The position numbers and the translations under genes were made by a program. The notes under the pieces were generated by a model. The model ran no database searches. It worked only from the letters and a program-made list of their open reading frames with translations, and was not told where the DNA came from. 64,000 nucleotides of DNA, taken from NCBI RefSeq assembly GCF_022267515.1, contig NZ_JAKFGB010000009.1, forward strand, positions 1 to 64,000, read 5' to 3'. The stretch is from Rubinisphaera margarita. Lineage in GTDB: Bacteria; Planctomycetota; Planctomycetia; Planctomycetales; Planctomycetaceae. Shown here one piece after another: positions 16,847 through 26,100 of this stretch (position 1 is the first letter of the stretch; each line of letters opens with the position of its first letter).

Positions 16847-17889
16847 AAATTGGATTCCTCGTCAACGATGTCATGACGGAGCACCCGCTCTATACCACGA
16901 CTCATCTCACGGCGGCCGCGGTGAATCTCGGCCATGAGAGCTATGTCTGGGGAGTGGGCGACTTCAGCTACGCGCCGGATGGATCCATCCACGCCCACGC
17001 CCGGAAGGCGGACGGAAGCCGTATCGACTCTCACGAAGACTATGTGGAGTCGATGCAGGACGAAGAACGGGAGACCGAGCCGATCTGCGTCGATGACCTC
17101 GACGTTCTGTTCGTCCGCAACGTTCCGTCGGATGAACTCGCTCAGCGGCCGTGGGCACAAACCAGCGGCAACATGTTCTGCCAACTGGCGGCGGCTCGGG
17201 GAGTGCTTGTCGTGAACGATCCAAGTGGGCTGCTGCATGCGCTCAACAAGACCTACTTTCAGCACTTCCCGGAGATCGTCCGTCCGAAAACGCTCATTAG
17301 TCGCGACAACCGGGAGATCCGCGAATTCATTGAGGCTCAGCACGACAAAGTTGTGATCAAGCCATTGCAGGGGTGCGGCGGGCAGAGCGTGTTCCTGGTC
17401 GATGAAGACGAGAAGGCCAATGTGAATCAGATGATCGAGGCGGTGACCCGCGATGGGTATTGCATCGTTCAGGAATATCTCCCGGCGGCGGTCGACGGCG
17501 ATGTGCGGATGTTTGTGATGAATGGCAAACCGCTCGAATTCGAAGGAAAGTACGCCGCGTTCCGTCGCGTGAATGATTCAGGCGACGCACGAAGCAACAT
17601 GCACGCCGGCGGGAAGAGCGTGCCCGTTGAAGTGACCGATCAGACGCTGAAACTGGTGGAGATGGTCCGTCCCAAACTGATTCGAGACGGCATGTTTCTG
17701 GTCGGGCTCGATATCGTGGAAAACAAGCTGATGGAACTCAACGTCTACAGTCCGGGAGGACTGACGAGCATCCGGCAGCACACCGGAGTGGACTTCGGCG
17801 AGGTGATCATTCGGGATCTCGAGCGGAAGGTCCGCTACAAGAACTACTACGGCGGCAGTATCAGTAACGCCGTGCTGGCCACACTGTAG
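16843..17889 (+). CDS. GshB-like ATP-grasp ligase
   Basis: The 348-residue protein resembles prokaryotic glutathione synthetase (GshB, usually near 316 residues). Seen in order are an N-terminal substrate domain (MKIGFLVNDVMTEHPLYTTT), LVVNDPSGLLHALNKTYF, the ATP-grasp segment KVVIKPLQGCGGQSVFLV with its glycine loop, and the C-terminal metal site LMELNVYSPGGL. No gshA is nearby, and the start overlaps the DUF1704 gene, so the ligase may join an amino acid to a peptide rather than make glutathione. ATP-dependent carboxylate-amine ligation is well supported; the substrate is not. Confidence 0.85.
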   Translation: MKIGFLVNDVMTEHPLYTTTHLTAAAVNLGHESYVWGVGDFSYAPDGSIHAHARKADGSRIDSHEDYVESMQDEERETEPICVDDLDVLFVRNVPSDELAQRPWAQTSGNMFCQLAAARGVLVVNDPSGLLHALNKTYFQHFPEIVRPKTLISRDNREIREFIEAQHDKVVIKPLQGCGGQSVFLVDEDEKANVNQMIEAVTRDGYCIVQEYLPAAVDGDVRMFVMNGKPLEFEGKYAAFRRVNDSGDARSNMHAGGKSVPVEVTDQTLKLVEMVRPKLIRDGMFLVGLDIVENKLMELNVYSPGGLTSIRQHTGVDFGEVIIRDLERKVRYKNYYGGSISNAVLATL

Positions 17890-17892
17890 GCG

Positions 17893-18375
17893 TCACGCCT
17901 CCCCGCCGGCGTCGTCCCGTTTGATGCGGATCTGGATCTCCGTGAGGTACTTCCGCGGATTCCCCTGGAAGAACATGCCCGGGCCTTTGAGGTAGACTTC
18001 CCGCACGGGCCGCACGAGTCTGTGTCCCTGTTCCTCGGCATGCCGGATCAGCTTCTCGTAGCTGCGGCCGAGTTCCTGATACGGCCCGCGATGCTTGAGA
18101 CAAAGAAACTCGCCCCCATCCAGTTCGCGAACGTCGAACTCTTCGCTGTGTACTTTCTTCCGCAGCGGCATGCAGGGTTCGAAATCGGCGTCCCCGTCAT
18201 TCGGTTCGCTGTCGTAGATCAACGTGAGCGGCGGGCCCTTGGTGTACCGACCGAGCTGTACCCCGAGTTGCCGGAATCCCTTGCCGCTATCCTGATAGTG
18301 CCCCTGCATCCGCAGGCCGGCGACGAGCAGTGGTTCGAGTGTTTTTACTTCGACATCAAACTGCTCTATGGCCAT
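17893..18375 (-). CDS. Stand-alone GyrI-like small-molecule-binding protein
   Basis: The 160-residue protein from ATG 18375 (MAIEQFDVEVKTLEPLLVAG) is a single GyrI-like/AraC effector-binding domain. The pattern LKHRGPYQELGRSYEKL near residue 105 and VREVYLKGP near the end fit the SHS2-fold family that binds hydrophobic ligands. There is no DNA-binding domain, so it is not itself a regulator. It converges on the ATP-grasp gene with a 3-bp gap. Confidence 0.75.
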   Translation of the reverse strand: MAIEQFDVEVKTLEPLLVAGLRMQGHYQDSGKGFRQLGVQLGRYTKGPPLTLIYDSEPNDGDADFEPCMPLRKKVHSEEFDVRELDGGEFLCLKHRGPYQELGRSYEKLIRHAEEQGHRLVRPVREVYLKGPGMFFQGNPRKYLTEIQIRIKRDDAGGEA

Positions 18376-18452
18376 GGTGGGGATTCTCAAATGGGAGCAT
18401 GCGGAGTGCAATCACTGCCGGGCAGCATATCGTTTTCCTCGCTCACATTGAA

Positions 18453-18920
18453 TCAGACGTTCGCGTCTTCGGACGATTCCGGGCGAACAATGATCTTCGC
18501 ACGGCTAATGACGGCGGCCAGATAGAACGATGCAGCCGAGGCCGTGAAGACGGAATAATCCAGCGGCGACTTCACTCCTGCGGCGAGTGTCATCGTGATT
18601 GCGAAGACGAGCAGTAGAATACCAGAGGAGAGTGCAAAGAATCTCAGCTTCCAGCCGATCACCAGACCGATCGCGATAACAATCTCGGCAACGGTCGCCG
18701 TGATTCCGAGAAAAGGATGCATCGCGGCCGGGGCAAAGCCATTCAGTAGCGAGACATATTCCATGAACGGTGGCCAGGCTCCCCATGCGACTCCCGGAGA
18801 TCCGGGGTCTCCCCACATGCCGAATCGATCGGCGACTGCAGACAGATAGCTGGCCGCGAGAGCAAGACGCAGGAACCACTCGGCCGCGCGCAGTGCGGGC
18901 GTTTCTGGACCATGATTCAT
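18453..18920 (-). CDS. DoxX-family membrane protein
   Basis: The 155-residue protein starts with MNHGPETPALRAAEWFLRLALAASYLSAV and has four hydrophobic segments, the DoxX layout. Its start codon overlaps the stop of the SDR gene (ATGA at 18917-18920), so both are one operon. DoxX proteins are linked to quinone- or thiol-related redox reactions in membranes. Here the gene is the last of a cupin-SDR-DoxX set opposite an ECF41 sigma gene. Confidence 0.85.
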   Translation of the reverse strand: MNHGPETPALRAAEWFLRLALAASYLSAVADRFGMWGDPGSPGVAWGAWPPFMEYVSLLNGFAPAAMHPFLGITATVAEIVIAIGLVIGWKLRFFALSSGILLLVFAITMTLAAGVKSPLDYSVFTASAASFYLAAVISRAKIIVRPESSEDANV

Positions 18921-19825
18921 GCGTTGCTCCAATCCATGGGACGGGGTGAAAAGCCGAAGGTGGCTTTCGCTTTCGCGTTCGAGGCTCCCCTCAGCATCGT
19001 GTGATAGTAGACGGTGTCTTCTCCGGCGACCTCCCGCGCGTTTTTCTCGCTGATCCGGGGCGGCTCGGGAGCTCCGATTGCCTGGGCGAACGCAGGCAGC
19101 CACTGGTGGACCGGTTGCGGGTGGTCGTCGGTAATATGATACGTTCCGGGCGGAATCGTCATCGCGTCGACCGTTGCCCGGGCGGCGTCTTCGATGTGAA
19201 TCCAGGACCAGACTCCCTGTCCGTTACCGATGATCGGAATCTGTCCCGCTCGCACGGACCGAGCCGCGGTTCCTTGCGGAGAATACCAGGTGCCCGGGCC
19301 GTAGAAGAAACCGTACCGGAGCACAACCGCCTCAATGGTTTGATCGCTGTTCGTGCGTCGTTCCATCTCTTCAAAGACGCGAGAGCTGTCGGCCACGTTC
19401 GGACTTCCGTTCACCGCCAGCCTGCAGCTTTCGTCGGCCAGTCCTTCGCCAGGTTCGAGAAAGAAGCCACTCGACTGTTGAATAACCCGCCGCACGCCGC
19501 ACCGCTGAGCGGCCCGGAACAGATTCATCCCGCCTTCGGTTCGCAGACGACGATCCTGCTCGACGGCCGAGGGCAGATCCTCGTGTTGACTCGGAAGAGA
19601 AGTCAGCTGATCGATGACGACCTCGGCTTCGGACCGCCGCACGGCTTCCTGAAGCGCATCGGAGTCAAATGCATCGACCCGGACGACCCTGGCTCCCAGC
19701 ACACGAAGCACGTCCGCTCCCCGGTCAGAGCGCGTCATCCCGGTGACAGTGTGTCCCTGTCGAACCAGTTCGGCCACAAGCGGACGGCCAATCGCCCCGC
19801 TCGCTCCAGCCACAAAAACTCTCAT
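18917..19825 (-). CDS. SDR-type NAD(P)-dependent oxidoreductase/epimerase
   Basis: The 302-residue protein starts at ATG 19825, preceded by a near-perfect AAAGGAGGAAG site. The nucleotide-binding motif VAGASGAIGRPL lies at residues 5-16, and FYGPGTWYSPQG is typical of extended SDR epimerase-like proteins. Enzymes of this class are the 'E' of the COE group (carboxymuconolactone decarboxylase, oxidoreductase, epimerase) regularly linked to ECF41 sigma factors. It overlaps the DoxX gene and lies 79 bp after the cupin gene. Confidence 0.88.
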   Translation of the reverse strand: MRVFVAGASGAIGRPLVAELVRQGHTVTGMTRSDRGADVLRVLGARVVRVDAFDSDALQEAVRRSEAEVVIDQLTSLPSQHEDLPSAVEQDRRLRTEGGMNLFRAAQRCGVRRVIQQSSGFFLEPGEGLADESCRLAVNGSPNVADSSRVFEEMERRTNSDQTIEAVVLRYGFFYGPGTWYSPQGTAARSVRAGQIPIIGNGQGVWSWIHIEDAARATVDAMTIPPGTYHITDDHPQPVHQWLPAFAQAIGAPEPPRISEKNAREVAGEDTVYYHTMLRGASNAKAKATFGFSPRPMDWSNA

Positions 19826-19904
19826 TTCGCTTCCTCCTTTACAGGGCCCGCTGCATCGACGCGGAACCAGCAATGAATGGGTATGAGCAGTTGAGTACTC
19901 CGCG

Positions 19905-20321
19905 CTATGGGTGGGCGGGGAGCACGAGATTTTTCATGTCGCGGGGGTGCAGAACCAGAGCGATGACTCGGGTGACGTGTTCCTCGGACGGGTTTCGCGA
20001 GACGCGATGCAGGCAGCCGGTCGGTTCGTAGAATGTTTCGCCGGTTTTCAGAATCTTCGCCGGCTGGTCATCGATTCCAAGTTCGTATTCCCCTTCGAGG
20101 ACATAACCGAACACCGGGCCGGGATGTCGGTGCGGCATGCCGGCTCCTCCGGGTTCGAGCCGCACTTCGACCACGCTCGCCGAGGCTTTTTCTCCATCGA
20201 GCGTTTCCACAATGTCCCTCGAAGACAGAGGCGTTACAATGGAGCCGGTTTCCCGGGCGGCGTGCATGCCGCCCATCCCGAGCAGGGTTCCAATCGTGAA
20301 GGTGATGACCGTTCGCAGCAT
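19905..20321 (-). CDS. Cupin-domain protein with signal peptide
   Basis: The 138-residue protein has a hydrophobic N-terminus (MLRTVITFTIGTLLGMGGMHAA) suggesting export or anchoring, then a single cupin barrel. The metal-site motif is MPHRHPGPVFGYVLEGEYEL (about residues 62-81) and the second motif is GETFYEPTGCLHRV. It is the first gene of the operon running away from the ECF41 sigma gene and has the promoter-like site at 20383-20409 about 60 bp upstream. Confidence 0.85.
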   Translation of the reverse strand: MLRTVITFTIGTLLGMGGMHAARETGSIVTPLSSRDIVETLDGEKASASVVEVRLEPGGAGMPHRHPGPVFGYVLEGEYELGIDDQPAKILKTGETFYEPTGCLHRVSRNPSEEHVTRVIALVLHPRDMKNLVLPAHP

Positions 20322-20382
20322 CTGATCTCTCCCGTAACCAACTCACTGGTAAGTCGATGGCACTCGACTCTCTGTCAACAAG

Positions 20383-20409
20383 GACGACCCGGTGGGGGCG
20401 TTTGTGACG
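20383..20409 (-). promoter_or_regulatory. ECF41-type promoter for the cupin-SDR-DoxX operon
   Basis: On the minus strand, CGTCACA (20409-20403) is followed by a 16-bp spacer and CGTC (20386-20383). ECF41 sigma factors are known to use TGTCACA about 16 bp before CGTC, so 10 of 11 positions agree. The site points at the cupin gene and lies next to the sigma gene. Confidence 0.65.
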
Positions 20410-20437
20410 GAGCTTCGAAAAAAAGTGAGGGAAAGAG

Positions 20438-21295
20438 ATGATTGATCAAGCAGCGAGTCTGATGGCGATGCAATCGCGGCTGATGTCCATTGCCTATCGG
20501 ATGCTGGGGAGTGTGGTTGAAGCCGAGGATGTCGTGCAGGATGCCTATCTGAAACTGCAGTCCACAGACGGGGTGCGGTCTCCGGAAGGATTTCTCGTGC
20601 GGGTCACGACACGACTCTGCATCGATCGGCTGCGGTCCGCACGGCGCCGGGAAAAGTACATCGGTCCCTGGGTGCCGGAACCGATCGAGACGTTGCCGCA
20701 GCCGGACCGCCCCGAGTTGTCCGAATCGCTGTCGCTGGCGTTTCTACTATTATTGGAGCGGCTCTCTCCGGACGAGCGCGCGGCGTTTCTATTGCGAACG
20801 GTGTTCGATTACGACTACGCCGCGATTGCTGCCATGCTGGAGCGGAACGAGGCCAGCGTTCGGAAGCTGGTCAGCAGAGCGCGGGAACGTCTGCAGTTGG
20901 AGCAACGGAGATATCACCCGTCCCGGGAAGAGGCTTCCGAACTGGCCGAGCGCTTTCTGAAGGCGTGCCGATCCGGAGATGTCGGACTGATCGAGCAACT
21001 GCTGAGTGATGACGCCGAAGTCCACTCCGATGGAGGCGGGAAAGTCTCTGCGGCTCGCGTGGTCGTCTCTGGTCGACACCGTGCTGCCCGATTCATGGCG
21101 GGCGTCTTCAAGAAGCGGCTGCGGTATTGCGATTTCCGTCGCACGCTGGTCAACGGCCAGCCGGGCTATGAGTTCGTTTTCGAAGGCGATTCGCTGCACG
21201 TGGCTTCCGTAGAAGGAAGCGATCGCATCGAGAAGGTGCTGATGGTGCTCAATCCCGAGAAGCTGACCCGCTGGACCACCTGCTCGGTCGATTGA
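20438..21295 (+). CDS. ECF41-family RNA polymerase sigma factor
   Basis: The 285-residue protein has sigma region 2 (about residues 10-75, including VEAEDVVQDAYLKLQS), the linker motif YIGPWVPEP (residues 74-82), sigma region 4 (about 105-155) and a SnoaL-like C-terminal domain with the DGGGK motif (residues 198-202). These linker and C-terminal motifs define ECF41 (SigJ-like) factors, where the C-terminal extension tunes activity and replaces a classical anti-sigma factor. No anti-sigma gene is seen. The divergent cupin-SDR-DoxX operon is the likely target. Confidence 0.92.
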   Translation: MIDQAASLMAMQSRLMSIAYRMLGSVVEAEDVVQDAYLKLQSTDGVRSPEGFLVRVTTRLCIDRLRSARRREKYIGPWVPEPIETLPQPDRPELSESLSLAFLLLLERLSPDERAAFLLRTVFDYDYAAIAAMLERNEASVRKLVSRARERLQLEQRRYHPSREEASELAERFLKACRSGDVGLIEQLLSDDAEVHSDGGGKVSAARVVVSGRHRAARFMAGVFKKRLRYCDFRRTLVNGQPGYEFVFEGDSLHVASVEGSDRIEKVLMVLNPEKLTRWTTCSVD

Positions 21296-21357
21296 AAGCC
21301 AATCCCACGCGGGACGCCGATTAATGCAACATCGGATCGAAGATCCCGGCTTGCGGT

Positions 21358-22041
21358 CTAGCGGGGCACGACGAGGATTTCGTTGTTGATGCTGCGGACA
21401 CCGGGTTCGAGCCGGACGAACGCTTCGGCAAGTTTGCGTTCGCGTTCGGAGCTAACGACTCCGGTCAGCGTGAGCACGCCGGAAGGGTTCCGCTCGATTC
21501 GCACACCTGAGAAGCCGGATTCGCGCGAGAGTCGGCTCGTCAGCGGCTGGACGGGAGTCAGCGAATTACGAGCCGACAGGGTACCGGTTGGGCTGACATC
21601 GAATCCGAGGCGGATACGCGGACGAACGGTGCTCGTTCGACTCGGCTGGCCTCCCTGGACCTGACTTCCGTTTCGCTGATCGTACGTCGGAGGCTGTTGA
21701 TTCAACACGGCCGGACCGGCCTGATTGTTGCCGATGAAACGATCGGGGTTGTCCGTGCGTCCCACGAAGCCTTCCGGAAACGCGCGATCGATACTGGCCG
21801 AGGTACCAGCTTCAAGCATCAGCCCTTCAGCGGCGGCTCCCTGACCGGTTTGTCCGCCGCGGTTCCCGGCAGTCGCTCCGGTCTGAGGCCCCGCTGTCTG
21901 ACCGCCAGTCGCCTGACGGGACGTCGCCCCCGCACTTTGTCCGCCGCCGCCTTGAAAGGTCTGCGCAGACGCTTCGCCCGTAGCAAGACAGAGAGCCGCA
22001 ACAATGCACGACAGAAACAGGAGCGGGCGGGGTTTTATCAT
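21358..22041 (-). CDS. BON-domain secreted protein
   Basis: The 227-residue protein starts at ATG 22041 (a GTG at 22080 is in frame), with a signal peptide ending near ATGEASAQ. A low-complexity Gly/Gln/Thr-rich stretch follows. The C-terminal 75 residues hold a BON domain (SGVRIERNPSGVLTLTGVVS and RLEPGVRSINNEILV), associated with envelope or phospholipid interaction. It lies downstream of the secretin and lipoprotein genes on the same strand. Confidence 0.75.
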   Translation of the reverse strand: MIKPRPLLFLSCIVAALCLATGEASAQTFQGGGGQSAGATSRQATGGQTAGPQTGATAGNRGGQTGQGAAAEGLMLEAGTSASIDRAFPEGFVGRTDNPDRFIGNNQAGPAVLNQQPPTYDQRNGSQVQGGQPSRTSTVRPRIRLGFDVSPTGTLSARNSLTPVQPLTSRLSRESGFSGVRIERNPSGVLTLTGVVSSERERKLAEAFVRLEPGVRSINNEILVVPR

Positions 22042-22106
22042 CGCATCAATTCCGACGTGAAAATGGTATCCGACAAACACTCAACACGGTGCCATAGCCG
22101 GACTGT

Positions 22107-23102
22107 CTATTCAATCACAATCTTCTGAACTTTCAACCGCTGACTTCGGACGTCCTGACTGGCTCCGTCTCCTGCGAGTGGATGCTGTCCATGGAACAGC
22201 GGTACGGCTGCGGTCTCCGCCACACTGACGTTCTCCTTAAGGATGGCGGATTCCTTGAGCGGATGAACCGGATGGGTGATCTTCGGGGGATCGGCCACGG
22301 GAGCGGGAATCTGACGGTGGGGGCTCGGTGAATTCCAGCTCGCCAGTTCAATGTCGGAAGCCGGGGCGGCTCCCCGGTGTACTTCTTCGCTGTAGTAGGC
22401 ATCCGCGATGACCGAAGCAGACTGGGGCTGCGCAGCCGGATTCTGAGCCGGCACGCTGGTGTTCCCGGTGTTGACGACCGGCTGCATCTTTCGCGGCGGA
22501 CGGATCGTGGTGACCTGCATGGTGCCTGGCTGGGGCGCCTGAGGGTCGACCTGCGGAACAATCTCGGCATGAGTCACCGACGATTTCGGCGAGGCTCCGT
22601 TGACCCGTCCGGCTAGCATGATATCGGCCGGGTCGGAAAGCGTGACCTGTCCCCGCTTTGAGATATGTTTGACTCGCAGCGAGCAGACCGCCTGATGAGT
22701 ACCGGCTCGAGGATACGGAATGAACACCTGGTAGGCCCAGCCGATGTTCGACTTGGTTTCGTACGCCTTCCACGCGCCTTCTTCGAATTCATAAATGTGA
22801 AGCGGCTTCTGCTGCTCATCGACGGTCCCCTGGTCGTCGAAGACGTAGACCTTCACATCCCCGGTGATCTTCACGGGAGCCGGGCGACCCTGCGTGAAGA
22901 AGAGGATCTGTCCCGCGAAGCCTCGGCACGGCATTCCGTTGGAATCGCGACCTTCACCAGGTTGCCACAGCGACAGGATTTCGATCACCGAATCGTGCGT
23001 CTTGTCGTAGGACATAAACGGCAACGACATCGACGCGAAATTCAGCGACGTGCACCCGGTAAACAGGAGCACGCAGCACATCGGCAGGAGTTTCCAGAAC
23101 AT
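22107..23102 (-). CDS. Outer-membrane-type lipoprotein, function unknown
   Basis: The 331-residue protein from ATG 23102 has a lipoprotein signal with lipobox LFTGC, giving lipidated Cys17. The domain at about residues 30-165 (GRPAPVKITGDVKVYVFDDQ and VKHISKRGQVTLSD) is beta-rich and unrecognised; the rest is proline-rich and probably disordered. It sits between the secretin and BON genes on the same strand, so it may be a partner of the secretin, perhaps pilotin-like. That role is inferred from context only. Confidence 0.7.
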   Translation of the reverse strand: MFWKLLPMCCVLLFTGCTSLNFASMSLPFMSYDKTHDSVIEILSLWQPGEGRDSNGMPCRGFAGQILFFTQGRPAPVKITGDVKVYVFDDQGTVDEQQKPLHIYEFEEGAWKAYETKSNIGWAYQVFIPYPRAGTHQAVCSLRVKHISKRGQVTLSDPADIMLAGRVNGASPKSSVTHAEIVPQVDPQAPQPGTMQVTTIRPPRKMQPVVNTGNTSVPAQNPAAQPQSASVIADAYYSEEVHRGAAPASDIELASWNSPSPHRQIPAPVADPPKITHPVHPLKESAILKENVSVAETAAVPLFHGQHPLAGDGASQDVRSQRLKVQKIVIE

Positions 23103-23190
23103 ATCTCGTCTCACCAGATTCTGCGAGTTTGCCTCGTATCGAGACGTTGAGTACAGAAGGATCGGACTCGTCGGCAGTGTGTCTTCTTTG

Positions 23191-26100
23191 TTACTTCTTC
23201 CAGGGAATGCCCGACTTCCGTTTCACTTGCTGAGCCTGACCGTTCGTCGGCTGCAGTTTCTCAGGGTCAACCCGGGTGGTCGGAATCTGACTTTCGTCGT
23301 TGAAGTCGTACTCTGATCCCGGGGGTTTCCGGTGGTCGTCTTGCTCCATCGGCCGCGGCATCGGAGTCAGCTCCGGTTGCTCACCGGGAGGCAGGGTGTG
23401 CGTCATCGGAGGATGAGCAGGATCGATCATCGGATTGCTCGTCACCGGGACGCCAAAGATCGGTCCATGGAGATCTTCGAACTCTTCGCGGAAGAAGTGA
23501 ATTCGACCCGCTTCGACTTCCTTGATCATCTCGTTGGTTTGATCGTTGTGGATAATCCGCGGCGTCAGGAAGATCAGCAGTTCCGTGCGGATATTCGATT
23601 CGGAGTCGAACCGGAAGGCCCGGCCGATGATTGGCAGGTCGCCCAGCCAGGGCACTTTCCGAATAATAATATCCTCGGTCTTGGTGATCATTCCGCCAAG
23701 CACGATCGTCTGTCCGTCACCGACGCCGACTGTGGCCCGGGCGACGGAGATGTTCTTGATCGGCGATGTGATCGTGTTCCCGGTGGCGGCGTCGGTAAAG
23801 ATCGGCACGCCGCCCGACTGATAGGCACTTCGTTCGGCGATCACTTCCATGACGATCTGACCGTCCGGCTTCACACGGGGAGTGACCGAGAGAATGATCC
23901 CGGCTTCGTCGTATTCGACGTTCGGGTTCGCCAGTCCGGTTGTGGTAATGGTCACGCCGTTGACGATCGGCACTTCCTGGCCGACCTGAATCTGAGCCAG
24001 CTGCTGATCGACCGTCCGAATCTGCGGGCGGCTCAGAATGTTCACGTTTCGCTGCTGGGAGAGGGCGCGGATCAGCACGCTGACTGATTCCGAACTGGCC
24101 GAAAGGACCAGCCCTCCAAATCCAAGGTCACCGTTGACGCGACCGACGCCGAAGTTGCTCAGACCCTGACCGCCGACATTCGAGGGTCCCGAAGCCGGTC
24201 CGACATTGTTCCCCAGATTCGGGTAGAGACTCGGATTGTTGAACAGGAATCCGGGGCTACCTTCCTGAGAAACGATTCGCTGCGTCGTGGTCTGCACCCC
24301 GTTCGGAGACGTCGTGGTCTCATCCACCGTCAGAATATTTTCGATGATGCTGCGGTCGAACAGAATCGAATCCTGAAAACCGAGTTCGACTCCAAATTCG
24401 TCCAGGTTGTCGAGTTCCACTTCTACGAGCATCGCCTGAATAATCACCTGAGCCGGTTCGCAGTCGAGCTGTTCGATCAGGTTGATGATCTCGCCGAAGT
24501 ACTCGGGCGTGGCGCTGATGAGCAGGTTGTTGCTGAGGGGTTCCGGAACGACGATGACCTCCCGCTCCTGCAGTTCGACCGAACTGATCAGAGCCGGGTC
24601 GATCGAGGCCAGTTCCCGCTGTGATTCCAGAAACAGATTGATCGCTTCGGCTGCTTCGGTGACCGGAACGTTCCGCAGTTCAATGACTTGATTGATACGC
24701 TTCTTGGGAGCGGCGTTATCGAGTCGCAGCAGAATCGCTTCGACAATTGTGAGGGCATCGCTGCCGCCAATCGCCAGAATGCTGTTGCTGCGAACATCAA
24801 CAGAGAACCGTAGCGGCAACAGCGAACTCCCGGTATCAGCCGTGCCGGCCAGGTTGCTGCCGATCGGGCTTTCCGCCGTCGCTTCGTTGAAGAGTTCCTG
24901 AAGCAGTTCCAGCGAAGCTGCGGCGTCGGCATGCGTGAGTGTGAAGACTTTGACTTCCGCAACCGCCTCGGAAGGCTGGTCGAGAGCATTGATCAGGGCG
25001 TCGACCAGCGGCAACGATCGCTCGGGAGCGATCACAATCAGGCTGTTGCTTCGCGGATCGGGCGAGATCCGGATATCGGACAGGATTCCCGAGCGAATGA
25101 GTTCGGTCTGTGTGCCCGAACCAGCCAGGAATTCGAGAACGAAACTCTTGGGCTGCGACTGGGCTCCCTGCTGGAAGTTCTGTTGTGTTCCCAGAGTGGG
25201 ATTGAGTGCCTCCGAAATGGCAGTGTTGATAAACGCGGCCAACTCTTCGGCCACGGCATTCTTCAACGGGAAGAGCTGCAGCCGTGAAATGGCATGCGAG
25301 ACATCCTTGTCCAGATCGTGAATCACCTTTCGGATCTCAACGATGTCCCGAGGGCTGGCCTGGATGATGAGCGTGTTGGTTCGAGTGTCGGCGGTAATTC
25401 GCAGCGTTGTGCCAAGTCCGCCCCGTTCGGCGTAGAACGTTTCGATCGTGGTCGCCGCATCGGCTGCGGTGGCGTTCTTCAGATGAAAGACATAAACCTG
25501 CTGGGAGACATCGACGGGCTGATCGAGTTCATCAATGAGCTGCTTCACGGCTTCGAGATCGGATGTCGGCGCGACGACGAGTACCGCGTTTGGCTGAACG
25601 AGCGCCGTGACATTGACCCGTCGATTCTGCCGGCTGGCCCGTTGATCGATGGTTTGCACCGACTCGTAAACACTGTTGAGCAGAGCCGCCAGACTCTCGC
25701 TGTTGACATGTTCGAGGTAACGCAGATGAAGCTCCGGCGTCGTGCCGGCACTCATGGTTTCAATCGCCTCAACGATCTGCATGACGCCATCGATATCGTT
25801 CTGGTTGCCGCGAATGATCAGCAGACCGAGGTCGGTGATCGCTTCAATACTCACATCGCCGCGAATGCGATCAAGCACGGATGTCAGATCGTCCTGCGGG
25901 CCGACCGGCTGCCTCTGCTGTTCGGGAGGCAGGGGCTGGGCCGACTGTGGTGGGGCTGCTGGCGATCCGGCTTCGGCATTGTCGGACTGCATCTGAGCCA
26001 GCACCTGCGGCAGCTGTTTCGTGGTGGCGCCATGGATCTCCGGCGGAGCGAAAACGATCCCGGCATCGTCTTTGGTCTGGCCATTGATGCGGTTCTCCGC

